From: an uncultured Collinsella sp.
GTDB taxonomy: Bacteria; Actinomycetota; Coriobacteriia; Coriobacteriales; Coriobacteriaceae
Assembly: GCA_902478875.1 (NCBI GenBank)
Contig: CABSMZ010000100.1
Span: 1 to 6,897 of the forward strand
Direction: 5' to 3'
DNA length: 6,897 nucleotides
Position numbers and translations under genes: made by a program. How positions within the stretch are numbered: position 1 is the stretch's first letter; each line of letters begins with the position of its first letter. The notes below the pieces were generated by a model. That model was not told where the DNA came from, did not search any database, and was given only the letters and a program-made list of their open reading frames with translations. Positions 5,227 through 6,897 of the stretch are shown one piece after another.

Positions 5227-6669
5227 GTGCTTAATAGATTCCGCATGCTTGTCGCCTGTGCTTTGACCTTTGCGCTTTGCTGGGCGCCGGGATTTGCGTT
5301 TGCTGGGGACGCTGAGGATGGGACCCACGTTGCTGCGACCGCTCATGGGCTTTCCTATGGGATCGAGGGTTTTGAACGGTTGGCCAAGGGGACCGCTCGT
5401 GCCATGGAAGGCCAGCCTGAGGGCTACCGGTTTCCCGTTGACGAGGACGTGGACCTTGTAGTGGCGCCTGCTGCCGATCGCGTTGTGGTGTGGATATCGC
5501 CCAAGGCGGTCGAGAAGTATGGATTGGATCCGCAGGACAATGAGTGCGTATCGGGTCTCAAGGCCCTCGTCTGTGAGCTCGACAGCGCAAACTGTATGGG
5601 AGGTGCGCAGCTAGGGGACGTGGATCTTCCTTGGTATGTCACGGCGGAAACAACGTTTGATGCCGGCGGGTATACCTATGGCTTTGACGAGCGCGGTGCG
5701 GATGGGGGCCGCTATGTGGTGATTGCATCGGCCTCGGGTGATGCCAAAGGCGGCGCGCGTTGGCTTGATAGCGCTCAAATGGTAGAAGCATCGTCTGTCG
5801 TGTTGCGGGATGAGCAGGGGCCCTTGACCTCTCTGGCCTCCTTTTTGGGCGACATCGACTATCGCCCGTTTTGGGTGTCTATCAAAACGAGCGGCCTTGC
5901 CCTGCTGATCTCCTTTGCGCTGGGCCTGTTCGCCGCGTGGAAGACTATGGGTACCTCGAGCCGCATCAAGGGCTTGCTCGACTCGGTCTTTACCATCCCC
6001 ATGGTGCTGCCGCCTACGGTGTGTGGCTTTTTGCTGCTTATGCTGTTTGGCCGCTCGACCGGGGTGGGCCAGTGGCTCATCGCGCACGGCATCTCGATTG
6101 TCTTTACGTGGCCGGCAGCGGTGATATCTGCCGTGGTGGTGTCGTTCCCGCTCGTCTATCGTACGGCACTCGGAGCCTTCGAGAGCCTCGACACGCAAAT
6201 GCTCGATGCGGCGCGCACGCTTGGCTGGTCCGAGCGTCGCATCTTTACCAAGCTTATGATGCCGCTTGGCTGGCCCTCGATTGCCGCCGGCACGGTGCTC
6301 GCCTTTGCCCGCGCGATGGGCGAGTTTGGCTGCACCCTGTTCTTTGCGGGCAACTACGCCGGCATTACGCAGACCATTCCCATCGCCATCTACTTTGAGT
6401 GGATGGGCGGCAACACGTCGGTGGCCCTCTTTTGGGTCGTGGTCGTAATTGCGTTCAGCTTCCTGGTCATCCTATTCATCAACATGTACACGGCACATTC
6501 GCAAAAGTACCGCGAGCGTGGTCTTTCCCGTGCGGAGCGCAAGCAGGCCAAAGAGCTCGCCGGACAGGGCGATTCGCTCGACCCGGCGGGCGGCGATGCC
6601 CTGCGTATCGATCGCGAGGCGCTGGCCGAGCTCATGCGCGATGACGCTGTCTCGAAGGGAGGTCGATAG
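5227..6669 (+). CDS. modB: Molybdate ABC transporter permease ModB with N-terminal extracytoplasmic domain fusion
   Basis: This 480-residue protein is about twice the usual ModB length (about 220-230). GTG 5227 is chosen because GGAG (5217-5220) lies six bases upstream and a signal peptide follows at once. The frame also opens at a GTG overlapping the modA stop (5158), without a ribosome binding site, and at ATG 5245. Residues 1-26 form a signal peptide with AFA/G cleavage site. Residues 27-212 form an exported domain I do not recognise, with three cysteines (107, 116, 123). Residues 213-423 are a complete ModB permease with five helices (about 217-237, 250-274, 290-312, 350-373, 398-420), PMVLPPTVCGF (258-268), the EAA-loop DAARTLGWSERR (327-338) that docks ModC, and RAMGEFG (362-368). 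A charged cytoplasmic tail spans 424-480. N-out/C-in topology puts the extra domain on the ModA side. Transported ion: molybdate, by context. Confidence 0.93.
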   Translation: MLNRFRMLVACALTFALCWAPGFAFAGDAEDGTHVAATAHGLSYGIEGFERLAKGTARAMEGQPEGYRFPVDEDVDLVVAPAADRVVVWISPKAVEKYGLDPQDNECVSGLKALVCELDSANCMGGAQLGDVDLPWYVTAETTFDAGGYTYGFDERGADGGRYVVIASASGDAKGGARWLDSAQMVEASSVVLRDEQGPLTSLASFLGDIDYRPFWVSIKTSGLALLISFALGLFAAWKTMGTSSRIKGLLDSVFTIPMVLPPTVCGFLLLMLFGRSTGVGQWLIAHGISIVFTWPAAVISAVVVSFPLVYRTALGAFESLDTQMLDAARTLGWSERRIFTKLMMPLGWPSIAAGTVLAFARAMGEFGCTLFFAGNYAGITQTIPIAIYFEWMGGNTSVALFWVVVVIAFSFLVILFINMYTAHSQKYRERGLSRAERKQAKELAGQGDSLDPAGGDALRIDREALAELMRDDAVSKGGR

Positions 6670-6672
6670 GTC

Positions 6673-6897
6673 ATGTCACTCGTTTTGGATATCAAAAAGC
6701 GCTATCCCGGGTTTATGCTCGACATGCAGCTTGAGGCCGGCGAGGAGCGCGTGGCGCTGCTGGGCGCCTCGGGTTGCGGCAAGAGCTGTACACTGCGCTG
6801 CATCGCCGGCGTGGAGACGCCCGACGAGGGCAAGATCGTCGTCAACGGTGTGATCTTCTTTGACTCGGCGGCGGGCATCAACCTGTCGCCCCAGGAG
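6673..6897 (+). CDS. modC: Molybdate ABC transporter ATP-binding protein ModC (N-terminal part, cut by window end)
   Basis: This is the ATPase subunit that powers molybdate import from the cytoplasmic side of ModB. Only the first 75 codons are in the window. ATG 6673 lies 3 bp after the modB stop; AAGGGAGG (6655-6662), inside the modB coding end, is the likely ribosome binding site at a long 10-base spacing. Visible motifs are the Walker A loop GASGCGKS (31-38) followed by TLRCIAG, then ETPDEGKIVVNG (48-59). The visible end NLSPQE fits the segment before the Q-loop of ModC proteins. The Q-loop, signature motif, Walker B and any C-terminal Mop/TOBE molybdate-sensing domain lie beyond the edge. 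Identity as ModC rests on operon position and general ABC motifs. Confidence 0.88.
   Translation, partial: MSLVLDIKKRYPGFMLDMQLEAGEERVALLGASGCGKSCTLRCIAGVETPDEGKIVVNGVIFFDSAAGINLSPQE

Noticed and set aside
1..6897. CRISPR arrays, tRNA or rRNA genes, insertion sequences, attachment sites
   Set aside because: No regularly spaced direct repeats, cloverleaf sequences, rRNA segments or transposase-like frames were seen. The Tn5-like bases at the start are explained by library adapter.

Overview
The window is high-GC bacterial DNA, roughly 60-65% G+C by eye, with strong G/C bias at third codon positions. The gene content and protein style suggest a high-GC Gram-positive, most likely a gut actinobacterium of the Coriobacteriia (Collinsella-like). 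That is inference from a Tat-type lipoprotein solute-binding protein, GGAG-type ribosome binding sites and the absence of outer-membrane features; no marker gene is present. The first 13 bases match the 3' end of the Tn5/Nextera mosaic end, so base 1 is probably an untrimmed library adapter at a contig end and genomic sequence begins at about base 14.

Layout. Two genes lie on the minus strand at the left. One is a lipid/diacylglycerol-kinase-family enzyme cut by the contig end (14-610). The other is a CLC-family anion transporter (698-2119) whose filter motifs resemble the fluoride/proton antiporter branch. A divergent intergenic region (2120-2329) separates them from a plus-strand block devoted to molybdenum. 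That block starts with moeA (2330-3592) and a mogA/moaB-family gene (3603-4082), translationally close and closed by a strong intrinsic terminator (4096-4132). A regulatory region follows (4133-4285), then modA (4286-5158), a fused modB (5227-6669) and the start of modC (6673 to the window end).

How the genes fit together. ModA captures molybdate (or tungstate) outside the membrane, ModB is the channel, and ModC supplies ATP hydrolysis. The MogA-like protein adenylylates molybdopterin, and MoeA uses that intermediate plus molybdate to make molybdenum cofactor. The block therefore joins metal supply to metal insertion. The early pathway genes (moaA, moaC, moaE, moaD) are not in this window.

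Most noteworthy. The ModB protein is about twice the usual length. A signal peptide and a domain of about 185 residues that I do not recognise precede a complete five-helix ModB permease. The predicted N-out/C-in topology puts this domain on the ModA-facing side of the membrane. Its glycine codon usage differs visibly from the permease half. The modA promoter region carries two 18-bp palindromes of identical 7-4-7 architecture and shared half-site (TAWTCTS), one overlapping the -10 element. They look like operators for an unidentified regulator and do not resemble the E. coli ModE site.
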